A DNA stretch of 8,558 nucleotides from contig DAOWDD010000013.1 in the NCBI GenBank assembly GCA_030639215.1, positions 1 to 8,558 of the forward strand, written 5' to 3'. The translations under genes and the position numbers were made by a program. Below are positions 1 through 5,310 of this stretch, one piece after another (position 1 is the first letter of the stretch; each line of letters starts with the position of its first letter). The notes beneath the pieces were generated by a model, which saw nothing but the letters and a program-made list of their open reading frames with translations, was not told the origin of the DNA and ran no database searches. Source of the DNA: Dehalococcoidia bacterium (GTDB lineage Bacteria; Chloroflexota; Dehalococcoidia; Dehalococcoidales; UBA5760).

Positions 1-208
1 CGGAATCTACTCCCAGATCATAGTAGGCGGAAAGCATCGGGGTAACGCAAAGATAGGTTATCCCAAGGTCGATCACGGCATCCGTCTCCACTACTGGCTC
101 AGGTGCTGATAAATCTGGTGACTGTCGGGGCAACACAACTAGCCCTAACACTAGCCAGGTTGAGACTATGGCCGCAATACAGCCTAGGACGACCTTTTTC
201 CTAATCAT
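1..208 (-). CDS. Membrane-anchored PDZ-like protein, partial (C-terminus beyond left edge)
   Basis: The frame opens with ATG at 208-206, with a GGTGAG ribosome binding site five bases upstream, and stays open for 69 codons to the window edge. Residues 1-5 (MIRKK) are basic and residues 6-27 are hydrophobic, ending in a Pro-Arg turn, so this is a signal anchor or uncleaved signal peptide. A short Pro/Ser/Glu-rich linker follows. From about residue 46, DLGITYLCVTPMLSAYYDLG then VDS resembles the opening of PDZ domains in HtrA/DegP-type proteases, where an LGI strand leads to VTP and a helix before the carboxylate-binding loop. The linker is too short to hold a trypsin-like domain ahead of the PDZ, so the visible part is not a canonical HtrA. 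It lies 102 bases downstream of the sensor kinase on the same strand, behind its own putative operator and promoter. The coding call is solid; the PDZ assignment is moderate because the domain is cut. Confidence 0.68.
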   Translation of the reverse strand, partial: MIRKKVVLGCIAAIVSTWLVLGLVVLPRQSPDLSAPEPVVETDAVIDLGITYLCVTPMLSAYYDLGVDS

Positions 209-246
209 TAATACTCACCAAGAAAGCATTCTGGGTATTACCAATA

Positions 247-278
247 TCTATAATGTCATAGTCAGGTTTACGTGAGAT
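247..278 (-). promoter_or_regulatory. Putative promoter of the PDZ-like gene
   Basis: On the minus strand, downstream of the 11-bp repeats, there is a -10-like stretch CATTATAGA at 255-247; either CATTAT or TATAGA could serve as the hexamer. The position 17 bases upstream of CATTAT falls in the last 11-bp repeat (ATCTCA at 278-273), and no good -35 hexamer is present. A weak -35 overlapped by activator half-sites is typical of promoters driven by OmpR/PhoB-family regulators. Transcription would start around 240-245, about 35 bases ahead of the ATG. This is inferred from sequence only. Confidence 0.45.
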
Positions 279-316
279 TAGAATAAGATTAGAAACTGCT
301 TAGAAAAAGCTTAGAT
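273..316 (-). promoter_or_regulatory. Four tandem 11-bp repeats, putative response-regulator operator
   Basis: Read on the minus strand from 316 to 273, the DNA divides into four successive 11-bp units: ATCTAAGCTTT, TTCTAAGCAGT, TTCTAATCTTA and TTCTAATCTCA. The core TCTAA is present in all four and TTCTAA in three. Direct repeats with an 11-bp period, one helical turn apart, are the known binding arrangement of OmpR/PhoB-family dimers, so four units could hold two dimers. The array begins inside the last codons of the sensor-kinase gene and ends at the expected -35 position of the PDZ-like gene. The nearest candidate protein is the response regulator encoded at 1662-2330. The repeats are seen directly; the binding partner is inferred. 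Confidence 0.72.
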
Positions 317-1657
317 TCTTAATCGAACGGTGAATGTGCTACCCTTACCCGGTTCGCTGGTTACCGTAACCCTTCCTCCATGTCGCCCGGCTATCTCTCT
401 GACCAGAGCGAGCCCCAAGCCCACACCTCCTCTAATTCGAGAGCGAATCTGGTTAACCCGGTAAAAACGATCGAAGATATGCGGCAAATGTTGAGGAGCG
501 ATTCCAATCCCCGTATCCGAGACCTTAAGGCAGGCCCACCCGTCTTCTCGAAATAGCGACAGGGTAATGTCGTTATCCTCGGATGTATATTTGACGGCAT
601 TATCCAGCAGATTCCCGACCAACCGCTTCAACTGCTGGGGGTTTCCCCTGGTCACCAAATTTTCCTGACGCCCTATAATGATCTTGCGAGTTCCAGCCAG
701 TGGTCGTATCCGTGCCGATTCTTCTTCGAGGATTTCTTTGAGTTTCACCGGTTCCGGCTCCAGTAATGGACCGGAGTCTACTTCGGCCAGCAGAAGTAGG
801 TCGTTTACTATTTTCACCATCCGTGCCGTCTCCGACTCAAGCGCTCGCAACGACTCTTTACGGTCTGCCTCACTCAGATTACGTTTGAGTAAATCGAGGT
901 TGCCCCGGATCACGGTTAGCGGCGTCCTCAACTCGTGAGACGCATCGGCCACGAATTCCTGTTGAGATTTAAAGGCCCTATCTAAACGCTCGATCATGTC
1001 ATCGAATGTGGCCGCGAGGTGACCAATCTCATCCATCGGCCCCCGGTACCCGACACGCTGGCTTAGATCAGGACTTGTTTCGATACTCTCCGCTGTTTGC
1101 GTAATCCGGCGTACTGGTAATAGCGCTCTCCGAACCACACCCCCACCTAATATCGTGGTTAACGAAAGCGCCACCAGCACGCTCACCACAATACCCCATC
1201 GTATCTGGATCAGAGTCGAATCTATATAGCTGGTAGATTGGGCCACCTCCAGAAGAAGCGTCTGATCCTGCAGATACAGCAGTGAAACCATGACCCTGAG
1301 TTTGGCATCGTGACCCGCGGATACCGTTTGGATATCAACACTCCCAGCAAATCCACGCGCAATCAGGGAGGGGTTTACCGGTAGTTCTTGCTCACCGAGG
1401 TTATCCGACTTAACGACAACATTTCCGTCCCGGTCTATCAGTTGAATATAGACCCCAGGAGAAGCAAATTCGTTTATGGGAGGTAAACTGGAAGGGTTAA
1501 GTGTGCCGTGTACCTGGGCCGAATAGAGGCTCAGATTATCATCTATCTGATTGGTAAGGTCGCGCTGCACCAGAAGATATAAGATAGTGCCTGAGAGCCC
1601 CAGAATGCCGCATAGTATCAGGGCGAACCATAAGGTCAATCGCCAGCGGATCGGCAT
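311..1657 (-). CDS. Two-component sensor histidine kinase (HAMP-HisKA-HATPase)
   Basis: This 448-residue inner-membrane kinase would autophosphorylate on histidine and pass phosphate to the adjacent response regulator. A first membrane helix lies at about residues 8-30, an extracytoplasmic sensor region at about 31-150 (including GVYIQLIDRDGNVV, as in PAS/Cache-like sensor folds), and a second helix at about 154-174. HAMP follows at about 175-228. The HisKA motif FVADASHELRTPLTVI places the phospho-acceptor at His241. The ATPase domain has the N box (LLDNAVKY, Asn353), G1 DTGIGI (381-386), F box FDRFYR and G2 GVGLGLAL (411-418). All catalytic motifs are intact, and the length is normal for the MprB/BaeS type. 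The start ATG sits four bases after the regulator stop, and its AGGGAG ribosome binding site lies within the regulator's last codons, so translation is probably coupled. The signal sensed is unknown. Confidence 0.95.
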   Translation of the reverse strand: MPIRWRLTLWFALILCGILGLSGTILYLLVQRDLTNQIDDNLSLYSAQVHGTLNPSSLPPINEFASPGVYIQLIDRDGNVVVKSDNLGEQELPVNPSLIARGFAGSVDIQTVSAGHDAKLRVMVSLLYLQDQTLLLEVAQSTSYIDSTLIQIRWGIVVSVLVALSLTTILGGGVVRRALLPVRRITQTAESIETSPDLSQRVGYRGPMDEIGHLAATFDDMIERLDRAFKSQQEFVADASHELRTPLTVIRGNLDLLKRNLSEADRKESLRALESETARMVKIVNDLLLLAEVDSGPLLEPEPVKLKEILEEESARIRPLAGTRKIIIGRQENLVTRGNPQQLKRLVGNLLDNAVKYTSEDNDITLSLFREDGWACLKVSDTGIGIAPQHLPHIFDRFYRVNQIRSRIRGGVGLGLALVREIAGRHGGRVTVTSEPGKGSTFTVRLRI

Positions 1658-1661
1658 CTCT

Positions 1662-2330
1662 CTACTCCCTCAATACGTAGCCCACACCACGGACAGTATG
1701 GATCAACCGGGGTCGCCCGTTAGATTCTAACTTAGCCCGCAAGTAACGAGTGTAAACCTCAATCACGTTGGAGTCACCGCTATAATCGAATCCCCAGACC
1801 TTCTCGTAGATAAAATGTCTCCTCAGGACCTGACGCGGATGATTCATAAAGAGTAAGAGCAGGTCAAACTCCTGGGCAGTGAACTCCAGGGTTTCGTTGT
1901 TACGCTTTACTTCTCTAGTAACGGTATTGAGCGAAAGATCGCTGAAACGGAGCACTTCTTCTACTCCTCCGGGCTTACGGCGCCGGAGTAAAGCCCGCAC
2001 CCTGGCCAGAAGCTCATCCACAGAAAACGGCTTAACCAAATAATCATCAGCTCCAGCATCCAATCCGGCTACTCGGTCCAGCACGGTCCCCTTGGCCGTC
2101 AACATTAGAATCGGCACGTCATTTGCCTGACGCAGGCGCTTACTGACCTCGATACCATCAATTCCTGGCATTATGATATCCAGAACCACCAGATCCGGCT
2201 CTTGATTGAGAGCTTTAGCCAAAGCCTCCGTACCATCGCTTGCGGTATCAACGGTATACCCTTCGTATGCCAAGGCCCGTTTGACAAAACTGACAATCTC
2301 CGGGTCGTCATCTACAATTAGAATACGCAT
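1662..2330 (-). CDS. OmpR/PhoB-family response regulator
   Basis: This 222-residue cytoplasmic DNA-binding regulator is the presumed partner of the downstream kinase. The receiver domain (about 1-118) has the acidic pair Asp7/Asp8, phospho-acceptor Asp51 in [12 protein letters not shown], switch Thr78 (MLTAK) and Lys100 (VKPFS). The C-terminal winged-helix domain (about 126-221) has the family signatures [18 protein letters not shown], the recognition-helix region [15 protein letters not shown] and the final wing [14 protein letters not shown] at 2330-2328 is preceded by AGAGG nine bases upstream. The gene lies 50 bases after the InlB-repeat gene and four bases before the kinase gene. Regulators of this class bind 11-bp direct repeats; such an array lies at 273-316, so the PDZ-like gene is its most likely nearby target. 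All functional residues are intact. The gene resembles MprA-type regulators, but orthology cannot be decided here. Confidence 0.96.
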   Translation of the reverse strand: MRILIVDDDPEIVSFVKRALAYEGYTVDTASDGTEALAKALNQEPDLVVLDIIMPGIDGIEVSKRLRQANDVPILMLTAKGTVLDRVAGLDAGADDYLVKPFSVDELLARVRALLRRRKPGGVEEVLRFSDLSLNTVTREVKRNNETLEFTAQEFDLLLLFMNHPRQVLRRHFIYEKVWGFDYSGDSNVIEVYTRYLRAKLESNGRPRLIHTVRGVGYVLRE

Positions 2331-2380
2331 CCCTAACAGCCTCTTTTAATTCGGACGGCTTTAATGAACAATCTACGGTA

Positions 2381-3079
2381 TCAATCATTTCTTCGGCGGC
2401 TCCTGGCTAGTAATGGTAATACTATAGCAATGGTCGCACCAGCGGCAATAGCGGCAATTATCCACCAGGCAAGGGTATTCCGGGAGAAGTTGGCGGTAAT
2501 GGTCTTCTCCGAATCCATGGCCACCGTAGTGGTAGCCAGAGTCTGGTCGTCCACGTCACCATTCCAGCCATCGAACTGCCAGCCGCTGTCCGGGATGGCA
2601 GTGATCTCAACTACGGTCCCTGATTCATAGTCCTGTCTGCTATCTGATGGAGTTATCGAGCCGCTACCATTAACCTCGATGGTTAAGGCATATGTTATCC
2701 GGGAGAAGTTGGCGGTAATGGTCTTCTCTGAGTCCATTTCAATAGCGATGGGGTTATCACTACCGGTTAAATCCCCACTCCATCCGGCAAAGTAACACCC
2801 GGGCTCCGAAATAGCCTCAAGGCTAACTATCGTCCCTGCTTCAAAGAAATTGCTATCGGGGTAAGAACACGGTGTAACACCATCTATCTCGACAGTACCA
2901 CCATCCTCGAAACGGACGTCCATGGTAATTTTCATAGCCCCCGAAACTGGCGGCTCATCGCTACCTCAGCCGGAGTCGGCCTCGACTGGTGCTGCCGAGA
3001 ATAGAACCATAGACGTTAGCGGTAGTACCAAGGTAAAAATCAACCAGGGTAAGCTGATCCCAAAAAACTTCCGTTTCAT
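2381..3079 (-). CDS. Secreted InlB-repeat protein with C-terminal membrane anchor, interrupted by in-frame TGA
   Basis: ATG at 3079-3077 has an ideal AGGAGG site five bases upstream and opens a 233-codon frame. Residues 1-34 form a signal peptide (basic MKRKFF, hydrophobic core, likely cleavage after VEA). Codon 38 is TGA (2968-2966). The same frame then continues with no further stop to TGA at 2383-2381. Two divergent InlB-type B repeats follow (about 50-127 and 128-200), each ending in MDSEKTITANFSR and containing the family pattern FAGWSGD or FDGWNGD. A transmembrane helix (about 205-223, WWIIAAIAAGATIAIVLPL) and the tail ARSRRRND anchor the C-terminus, so the repeats would sit outside the cell. 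Starting at Met49 (2935) would give a protein without a signal peptide behind a weak site, which would probably be misplaced. The TGA may be a nonsense mutation, a sequence error, or less likely readthrough. The gene lies 50 bases upstream of the regulator and is probably co-transcribed with it. Its role is unknown; repeats of this type usually occur in surface proteins. Confidence 0.8.
2479..2728 (-). repeat. 31-bp in-frame direct repeat within the InlB-repeat gene
   Basis: The 31 bases at 2479-2509 recur identically at 2698-2728, offset by 219 bp or exactly 73 codons. They encode the shared end of each protein repeat (EKTITANFSR), and similarity extends a little further with synonymous changes. 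The rest of the two units has diverged, so this is either a recent local gene conversion or a constrained remnant of the duplication that made the two domains. Confidence 0.85.
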
Positions 3080-3353
3080 TCACTCCTCCTTCAGATTTAC
3101 TATATCATATTCTACCCGGCATTGTTTCTAGCGATTCGAAATAGATTACACGGAATACCCATATGCTGAAAACAAGATATTGGATTACCTCATAATCATG
3201 TCTGCATGAATGCGATATAGCCTTTCGATAACATGACCACAGAGTTTTGATTCGGCTTACTTACTCTAATCAAGTATATACTACTAAGTAGACCATATTA
3301 GTCAACAATAACATACATAGTGTATTTTTGTCAATGTATTTGGTGATGTTTGA
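3080..3353. other. AT-rich divergent intergenic region with palindromes
   Basis: No convincing gene is present here. The stretch separates the minus-strand envelope block from the plus-strand genes, and extends to 3533 if the amidohydrolase starts at 3534. It is clearly richer in A+T than its surroundings. It holds AGTATATACT, a perfect palindrome at 3273-3282; CTACT-A-AGTAG at 3281-3291; and ATACA-TAG-TGTAT at 3313-3325. These could be dyad operators, for example of a PadR- or TetR-like repressor, but no such regulator is encoded in the window. A GATT pair 11 bp apart (3133-3136 and 3144-3147) lies upstream of the InlB-repeat gene. No clean sigma70 promoter was found for either direction. 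Confidence 0.5.
3085..3090 (-). promoter_or_regulatory. Strong ribosome binding site deciding the InlB-repeat gene start
   Basis: AGGAGG on the minus strand lies five bases before ATG 3079. It is the best Shine-Dalgarno match in this part of the window. It marks the start with the signal peptide, rather than the later in-frame ATG at 2935, as the original one, and so shows that the TGA at 2966-2968 is internal. Confidence 0.85.
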
Positions 3354-3497
3354 GTGATTTATTGGCTAGTCGCCCGGCTAGAAACCGCCGAGCGGGCCTC
3401 CCTAGAGGCGTTTCAGATAGGAGATATCGTTGTGCTCGGTGAGAACGAATTATCCGTTTTGATAGAGGAAGGTTGTCGCGGTAAGGGCGTACCTTCC

Positions 3498-3527
3498 TTG
3501 AAGCCACTCAGAGGGTTCTGCTATAAT
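3498..3527 (+). promoter_or_regulatory. Sigma70-like promoter placing transcription start at the amidohydrolase GTG
   Basis: TTGAAG at 3498-3503, an 18-base spacer and a perfect TATAAT at 3522-3527. The expected transcription start, about seven bases after the -10 box, coincides with the GTG at 3534. This would produce a leaderless mRNA and supports that codon as the start. The motif lies inside an open frame that continues upstream, so a chance match is possible. Confidence 0.5.
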
Positions 3528-3533
3528 CTCGAT

Positions 3534-4391
3534 GTGATAATTGATTTCCACACCCATGTCTTCTCACCAGGGGTAAAGAAAAACCGCGCCAGGTATGTTG
3601 AAGCGGACCCCTCATTTGCCCTTCTTTATTCCCGGAAGGAAGCTACGCTTGCCACCGCCGATGAACTCATTGCCAGCATGGATGAAGACGGGGTTGATAT
3701 GTCAGTCATCTTGAATATTGGCTGGACAACCCACGAGCTTTGTGTCGAGACCAACGACTACATCCTGGAGTCAATCGCTCGTTACCCTGACCGCCTGATT
3801 GGCTTCGCCGCTGTCCAGCCACAGTCCACCGAGGCTGCCGTTGCTGAGATCGAGCGCTGTGCCAGGGGTGGGATAAAGGGGATTGGTGAACTCAGGCCGG
3901 ATATGCAGCTAATCGACCTGGGCGATACGGCGGTGATGGAGCCATTTGTTGAGGTATTGGTAAAGCATAAGCTGATTTTGCTCACTCACTCCTCTGAACC
4001 GATCGGTCACCAGTACCCGGGGAAGGGAAGCGTTACCCCGGAGATACTCTACTACCTGATTAGAAGCTTTCCCGAACTGACTGTAGTCTGTGCTCACTGG
4101 GGCGGTGGGCTGCCCTTCTACGCCCTGATGCCCGAGGTAAAGAAGGCAATGGGCAATGTCTTCTTTGACACAGCGGCTTCACCCTATTTGTACCACCCTC
4201 AGGTATATCATCAGGTCAACCAGCTTGTTGGCAGTGACCGGATTCTCTTCGGCAGCGATTACCCCCTGCTACCACAGGGCCGCTTCCTTAGCGAGATTAA
4301 CTCCCTGGACCTGCCTGAAGAAACTAGGAGCCTTATCCTTTCCGGCAATGCCCGCAGGTTACTCGATATCAGGAGTAAACAACAGGAGTAG
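3534..4391 (+). CDS. Amidohydrolase-family metal-dependent hydrolase (Amidohydrolase_2 type)
   Basis: This is a 285-residue cytoplasmic TIM-barrel enzyme of the amidohydrolase superfamily (COG2159 type, which includes hydrolases and decarboxylases such as ACMSD). From the GTG at 3534 the protein begins IIDFHTHVFSPG, with metal-binding His6-x-His8 right at the N-terminus as usual for the family. Later ligands are His152 (LLTHSSEPIG), His188 (VVCAHWGGG) and Asp242 (ILFGSDYPLL). The full metal-site pattern is present, so the enzyme should be active, but its substrate cannot be told. The frame is open upstream to GTG 3354, which would add 60 residues resembling no part of the family. A good ribosome binding site is missing at 3534, but a TATAAT lies at the position for a leaderless transcript. 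thpR follows nine bases after the stop, suggesting co-transcription. Confidence 0.87.
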   Translation: MIIDFHTHVFSPGVKKNRARYVEADPSFALLYSRKEATLATADELIASMDEDGVDMSVILNIGWTTHELCVETNDYILESIARYPDRLIGFAAVQPQSTEAAVAEIERCARGGIKGIGELRPDMQLIDLGDTAVMEPFVEVLVKHKLILLTHSSEPIGHQYPGKGSVTPEILYYLIRSFPELTVVCAHWGGGLPFYALMPEVKKAMGNVFFDTAASPYLYHPQVYHQVNQLVGSDRILFGSDYPLLPQGRFLSEINSLDLPEETRSLILSGNARRLLDIRSKQQE

Positions 4392-4400
4392 GGCTTAGGC

Positions 4401-4979
4401 TTGGATCAGATTCGCTCTTTCGTTGCGATTGAACTACCCAGTGACTTAAAGTCGCTGCTTGACCGTCTTGAGACGCAGCTAAAAGCGGATAAGCAGCCGT
4501 GGGTAAAGTGGGTCAGTCCGGGCAGTATTCACCTGACACTGAAGTTCCTCGGTAGTGTCCCTATTGATAAGACTATCGAAATAACCGGGGCGATAGAAGA
4601 GGCAGCGCGGGGAATTTCACCCATTCACCTTAAGGTTGAAGGGCTGGGGGTCTTTCCCAATCCAAGGATGGTTCAGGTAGCCTGGGTAGGGGTAAGCGGA
4701 GAGGTAGAAAAGCTCAAGCGGCTGCAGGGGCATATTGATGCCAGGCTGTCCCGGCTGGGCTTTGCTCCTGAGTCACGGCCTTTCACTCCGCACCTGACCC
4801 TGGCCCGCCTCAGCAGCCGGGCATCACCAGGCGAACGGAGCCGGTTCGGGCAGCTTATCGCCGGCACTAAATTCGCCGCTTGCGCTGTTGAGGTGGATGG
4901 CATCAGTCTGATGAAGAGCCAGTTGACCAGGGAGGGGGCTATCTACAGCCGGATTAGCCTGACCAAGCTGGCGCAATGA
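4401..4979 (+). CDS. thpR: RNA 2',3'-cyclic phosphodiesterase (2H phosphoesterase, LigT/ThpR family)
   Basis: This 192-residue cytoplasmic protein belongs to the 2H phosphoesterase superfamily. It hydrolyses RNA 2',3'-cyclic phosphates to 2'-phosphates and was first described as a 2'-5' RNA ligase. Both signature HxTx motifs are seen: HLTLKFLG with His44 and Thr46, and HLTLARL with His131 and Thr133. The N-terminus RSFVAIELP and the segment GLGVFPNPRMVQVAWVGV are typical, and the length is normal. The start is TTG at 4401, nine bases after the amidohydrolase stop, with AGGG seven bases upstream; no ATG fits the conserved N-terminus. It probably shares a transcript with the amidohydrolase. The stop TGA shows that TGA works as a stop here. 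Confidence 0.94.
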   Translation: MDQIRSFVAIELPSDLKSLLDRLETQLKADKQPWVKWVSPGSIHLTLKFLGSVPIDKTIEITGAIEEAARGISPIHLKVEGLGVFPNPRMVQVAWVGVSGEVEKLKRLQGHIDARLSRLGFAPESRPFTPHLTLARLSSRASPGERSRFGQLIAGTKFAACAVEVDGISLMKSQLTREGAIYSRISLTKLAQ

Positions 4980-4991
4980 CAGGAGAAGCTC

Positions 4992-5021
4992 TTGCCAACC
5001 GCCAACCGCCTGGTGTATACT
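4992..5021 (+). promoter_or_regulatory. Sigma70-like promoter for the zinc-ribbon/comF/hpf/ogt group
   Basis: TTGCCA at 4992-4997, an 18-base spacer and TATACT at 5016-5021, in the gap after thpR. Transcription would start near 5028, leaving a short leader with the GGGAGGTGG ribosome binding site at 5042-5050. The spacer contains two copies of GCCAACC in tandem (from 4994). It is the best promoter candidate on the plus strand and probably separates two transcription units. Confidence 0.6.
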
Positions 5022-5055
5022 GAAAAAGATTAATTTTGGTTGGGAGGTGGACTTA

Positions 5056-5268
5056 ATGGACCAAGTTTATTTACCTAAATGCCAGAAGTGCCAGACTGGA
5101 GACCTGGTGCCCCTGTCTGACTTTGGCAGTCAAGGGGCAGCCATTCACTACAAAGCCTGGGTTTGTACCAATCCTGATTGCGGCTTTAACTTAAAGATCA
5201 GGAACGGTGACGTATATCTTAATGAGCCCATCATGAGCGGAGCGCTCCACAATACCCGGTCCCACTAA
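5056..5268 (+). CDS. Small zinc-ribbon protein of unknown function
   Basis: This 70-residue cytoplasmic protein is not matched to a named family. Two cysteine pairs, Cys9/Cys12 (PKCQKCQ) and Cys37/Cys42 (WVCTNPDCGF), are spaced like a zinc ribbon, the first pair as CxxC and the second as CxxxxC. The segment after the second knuckle (NLKIRNGDVYLNEP) looks like the closing strands of the ribbon. Such small ribbons bind nucleic acid or act as protein adaptors; no catalytic residues are apparent. I place the start at ATG 5056 because GGAGGTG lies six bases upstream; an in-frame GTG at 5047 overlaps that site and is unlikely. It is the first gene after the promoter at 4992-5021 and comF follows 42 bases later. 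Confidence 0.82.
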   Translation: MDQVYLPKCQKCQTGDLVPLSDFGSQGAAIHYKAWVCTNPDCGFNLKIRNGDVYLNEPIMSGALHNTRSH

Positions 5269-5276
5269 ATATGGAA

Positions 5277-5300
5277 TAATCCATTCCTGACCCTGGATTA
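5277..5300 (+). repeat. Inverted repeat abutting the comF ribosome binding site
   Basis: TAATCCA at 5277-5283 and TGGATTA at 5294-5300 form a perfect 7-bp stem with a 10-base loop. The stem's last base abuts the AAGGA Shine-Dalgarno sequence (5300-5304) of comF. An alternative stem, ATGGA (5271-5275) with TCCAT (5280-5284), uses the same central bases, so the two cannot form together. There is no U-tract, so it is not a normal intrinsic terminator. Confidence 0.45.
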
Positions 5301-5310
5301 AGGACTGCAG

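Noticed and set aside
273..316. CRISPR-like array.
   Set aside because: Units are 11 bp with no spacers; the period and location fit an operator instead.
678..938. Open antisense frame across the sensor-kinase gene.
   Set aside because: It is a low-complexity Ser/Arg-rich shadow of conserved HisKA/HATPase coding sequence with no start signal or family resemblance. Other antisense frames over thpR, hpf and ogt were rejected likewise.
2940..2968. Selenocysteine insertion at the TGA, with a small stem-loop (AGCCGCC pairing to GGGGGCT with a mismatch) about 10 bases downstream.
   Set aside because: The stem is weak, there is no redox motif (no Cys or partner near the codon), and InlB-repeat proteins are not selenoproteins. 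It is kept only as an alternative to mutation or sequence error.
3396..3409. GCCTC-CCTA-GAGGC hairpin as a terminator or attenuator before the amidohydrolase.
   Set aside because: The stem is only 5 bp, followed by three T and no real U-tract, within a coding-like frame.
2381..4979. Genome-wide reassignment of TGA (Gly or Trp code).
   Set aside because: TGA ends thpR where the family ends, and ends the InlB-repeat gene right after its basic anchor tail, so TGA acts as a stop here.
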